Assembly: GCA_027492485.1 (NCBI GenBank)
Contig: JAPUER010000022.1
Span: 1 to 64,000, forward strand
Length of the DNA: 64,000 bases
DNA from: Betaproteobacteria bacterium
GTDB taxonomy: Bacteria > Pseudomonadota > Gammaproteobacteria > Burkholderiales > Casimicrobiaceae
Reading direction: 5' to 3'
Positions 62,191 to 64,000 of the stretch are shown one piece after another (the first letter of the stretch is position 1; each line of letters starts with the position of its first letter). The notes under the pieces were generated by a model. The model was not told the DNA's origin and did not search any database. It saw nothing but the letters and a program-made list of their open reading frames with translations. The position numbers and the translations under genes are program-made.

Positions 62191-63444
62191 ATGGAAGCTC
62201 AAGTCAAACCGACGCAGCGCGTGCTGCTCGGCATCACCGGCGGCATCGCCGCCTACAAAGCGGCCGAATTGACGCGGCTGCTGGTCAAATCCGGCCGCGA
62301 CGTGACCGTGGCGATGACCGCGGCGGCGCGCGAATTCGTCGGCCCGGCCACCTTCCAGGCGCTGTCCGGCCGTCCGGTCTACAGCGATCTGTGGGACACA
62401 CGGCCCGACAACGGCATGGCGCACATCGAGCTCACCCGCAATAACGACGTGATGCTGATCGCGCCGGCGTCGGCCGATTTTCTCGCCCGCCTGGTGCACG
62501 GCCGCAGCGACGATCTGCTGTCGACCACCGTGCTGGCGCGCACCATTCCGCTGATCGTGGCGCCGGCGATGAATCTGCAAATGTGGCAAAACCCGGCCAC
62601 CCAGCGCAACGTCGCCACCCTGCGCGCCGACGGCGTGCACGTCATCGGCCCCGGCAACGGCGATCAGGCCTGCGGTGAAGTGGGCGACGGCCGCATGCTG
62701 GAGCCCGCCGAAATCATGGCCGCGCTCGACGCTTGGGCGCAACCGAAAACCCTGCTCGGCAAGCGCGTGCTGATCACCGCCGGTCCCACGCAGGAAGCGA
62801 TTGATCCGGTGCGAGTAATCACCAACCACTCCAGCGGCAAGATGGGCTATGCCCTCGCCCAGGCCTGCGCCGAGGCCGGCGCCGAGGTCGTGCTGGTCAG
62901 CGGGCCGACGCATCTATCGACGCCCTTCGCAGGCGTTGCGCCTGGCGAACCCGGCAGCGTGCGCCGCGTCAACGTCGTCAGCGCCGGCGAGATGCTCGCC
63001 GCGGTCGAAACCGAAGTGGACGAGAGCGACATCTTCATCGCCGTCGCCGCCGTCGCCGACTACCGCCCGGTCGCCAGCGCCGAACAGAAGATCAAGAAGA
63101 GCGACGCCGGGCTCAACATCCATCTCGAGCCCACGGTCGACATCCTCGCCCGCATCGCCAGACACGCGCGCCGCAGCGCCAATCCGGCGCGAACCGGCAC
63201 GCCACCGTTCTGCGTCGGCTTCGCCGCCGAAAGCGAAAACGTCGAGCAATACGGCGCCGAAAAGCGCGCCCGCAAAGGCATCCCGCTACTCATCGCCAAT
63301 CACGCGCAGAGCACGTTTGGAGCGGATGACAATCAGGTGACGCTGATTGACGAGCGCGGCGCGGAAGGCGCAACGCGGCTACCGCGGATGGGGAAGCTGG
63401 CGCTGGCGCGCGCCCTGGCGGCGGAGATCGCATCACGCATCTGA
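62191..63444 (+). CDS. coaBC: Bifunctional CoaBC (PPC decarboxylase / PPC synthetase)
   Basis: A 417-residue coenzyme A enzyme. The CoaC half has VLLGITGGIAAYKAAEL, catalytic His in MAHIELTRN, the Asn motif VAPAMNLQMW and GDQACGEVGDGRML with the active-site Cys. The CoaB half starts near 185 (KRVLITAGPTQEAIDPVR) and has the Lys-rich KIKKSD. Stop TGA lies in the operator-like repeat upstream of vapB. Confidence 0.95.
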   Translation: MEAQVKPTQRVLLGITGGIAAYKAAELTRLLVKSGRDVTVAMTAAAREFVGPATFQALSGRPVYSDLWDTRPDNGMAHIELTRNNDVMLIAPASADFLARLVHGRSDDLLSTTVLARTIPLIVAPAMNLQMWQNPATQRNVATLRADGVHVIGPGNGDQACGEVGDGRMLEPAEIMAALDAWAQPKTLLGKRVLITAGPTQEAIDPVRVITNHSSGKMGYALAQACAEAGAEVVLVSGPTHLSTPFAGVAPGEPGSVRRVNVVSAGEMLAAVETEVDESDIFIAVAAVADYRPVASAEQKIKKSDAGLNIHLEPTVDILARIARHARRSANPARTGTPPFCVGFAAESENVEQYGAEKRARKGIPLLIANHAQSTFGADDNQVTLIDERGAEGATRLPRMGKLALARALAAEIASRI

Positions 63445-63465
63445 TGCGTTAGAATCAGCGCATCA
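63436..63465. promoter_or_regulatory. Putative VapBC operator (CGCATC palindromes)
   Basis: CGCATCTGATGCG at 63436-63448 is a perfect palindrome, and TGATGCG...CGCATCA (63442-63465) a 7-bp inverted repeat with 10-bp spacer; TAGAAT inside it could be a -10 box. The site overlaps the last codons of coaBC. Ribbon-helix-helix antitoxins commonly bind such sites. Confidence 0.6.
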
Positions 63466-63489
63466 AACCTCCGCATTAATGGAGCTTCG

Positions 63490-63747
63490 ATGCGCACCAC
63501 GCTCGACATCGACGACGACATCCTCAGCGCCAGCAAAGAGCTGGCCAAAGCGGCCGGCAAAACGGCCGGGCAAGTCATTTCCGAGTTGGCGCGCAAAGCG
63601 CTGACGCAGCCGTATCAACGCACGCCGTCGCCAGCATTCCCCGCAGAAGAACCCGAGCCAATCTGCGGCATTCGACCATTGCCACATCGTGGTGGTGTCG
63701 TCACCAGCGAGATGGTGCGGAAATTGATGGACGACGAGGGCGTCTAG
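63490..63747 (+). CDS. VapB-type ribbon-helix-helix antitoxin
   Basis: An 85-residue protein. The N-terminal RHH domain is MRTTLDIDDDILSASKELA followed by GKTAGQVISELARKAL; the C-terminal half (PAEEPEPICGIRPLPH, then VVTSEMVRKLMDDE) should contact the toxin. GGAG lies six bases before the ATG. Its stop overlaps the toxin GTG by one base (TAGTG). Confidence 0.88.
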   Translation: MRTTLDIDDDILSASKELAKAAGKTAGQVISELARKALTQPYQRTPSPAFPAEEPEPICGIRPLPHRGGVVTSEMVRKLMDDEGV

Positions 63748-64000
63748 TGCGAGCGCTTTATGACATCAACGTCCTGATTGCGCTCTTTGATCCACAGCAC
63801 ACCCAGCATGCAAAGGCCACCGCGTGGCATGCCGCGAACCCCGACGGCTGGGCGAGTTGCCCGATCACGCAGAACGGGCTGCTGCGCATCGTCTCACAGC
63901 CTCGCTACCCCAACCCGGCGCCGGTTGGGGTGTTGCGACCGCGCCTCGCGCATGCCACGGCTGGCGCAAACCATCAGTTTTGGCCCGACGATATTTCGCT
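63747..64000 (+). CDS. VapC-type PIN-domain toxin, truncated by window end
   Basis: The first 84 residues are visible. The N-terminal RALYDINVLIALFDPQH carries the first PIN-domain acidic residue. A later WASCPITQNGLLRIV segment with the conserved TxN-like motif fits the VapC group. The remaining acidic residues lie beyond the window. It starts with GTG and is translationally coupled to vapB. VapC enzymes are RNases. Confidence 0.85.
   Translation, partial: MRALYDINVLIALFDPQHTQHAKATAWHAANPDGWASCPITQNGLLRIVSQPRYPNPAPVGVLRPRLAHATAGANHQFWPDDIS

Overview
The window is a 64 kb chromosomal segment of a GC-rich betaproteobacterium, most likely Burkholderiales-like. The evidence is the conserved order dsbD/tlpA-aroQ-accB-accC-prmA-zinc-ribbon protein, the purN-purM / AI-2E permease-hda block, and the many solute-binding proteins of the Bug (TctC) type. 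Genus cannot be assigned from the sequence alone. It is mostly ordinary chromosome: no rRNA, tRNA, transposase, prophage or CRISPR array was seen.

Layout. 0.2-4.1 kb: acyl-CoA desaturase, then a 2TM protein, a LytS-type kinase carrying the same 2TM domain, and a LytTR regulator. 4.1-11.3 kb: DinB-like protein, a Phd/ParE toxin-antitoxin pair, an RNA m5C methyltransferase, two tandem delta-60-repeat secreted proteins, a BrnTA pair and an acetyltransferase remnant. 11.3-16.5 kb: a sugar-acid cluster (D-tartrate dehydratase, SDR, Bug protein, DapA-like aldolase) divergent from a LysR regulator. 16.6-25.1 kb: DUF3108 protein, purN/purM, AI-2E permease, hda, mnmA and a deacetylase. 25.4-33.8 kb: 5-oxoprolinase with a complete TRAP transporter, a divergent Asp/Glu-racemase-like gene and xerD. 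33.8-43.5 kb: YbaK-like deacylase, PP2C phosphatase with FHA protein, a 46-residue membrane protein beside an MFS permease, a TctDE-like two-component pair with a Bug protein and class II aldolase, and tcdA. 43.7-50.1 kb: THUMP methyltransferase, queD-queE-queC, hemJ, hydrolase, VanZ protein and zinc-ribbon protein. 50.2-55.7 kb: prmA, accC, accB, aroQ, a TlpA thioredoxin, an isolated DsbD alpha domain and fxsA. 55.7-64 kb: unknown exported protein, lgt, ilvD, pyk, coaBC and a VapBC pair cut by the window end.

The most interesting signal lies between the genes. Eight copies of a roughly 120-130 bp imperfect palindrome occur, about one per 8 kb and always intergenic. Each has a GTCGAC hexamer almost exactly at its centre, ATCAGCTTTT-like left ends with mirror-image right ends, and in most copies an inner GCCCAT/ATGGGC hairpin in one or both halves. 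I do not recognise this family. Its size and topology recall ERIC elements. At least five other inverted-repeat families share the intergenic space, one of them in four copies, and several supply the stop codons of neighbouring genes.

A second unusual structure is a 23-bp tandem triplication of the queE start region. It creates two mini-ORFs linked to queC and to each other by ATGA overlaps, which looks like a termination-reinitiation relay inside the queuosine operon. Other points are a QueD homologue with Ser in place of the usual catalytic Cys, a purM frame that runs about 200 nt into purN, and a C-terminal DIDDDG module shared by the two delta-60 proteins.
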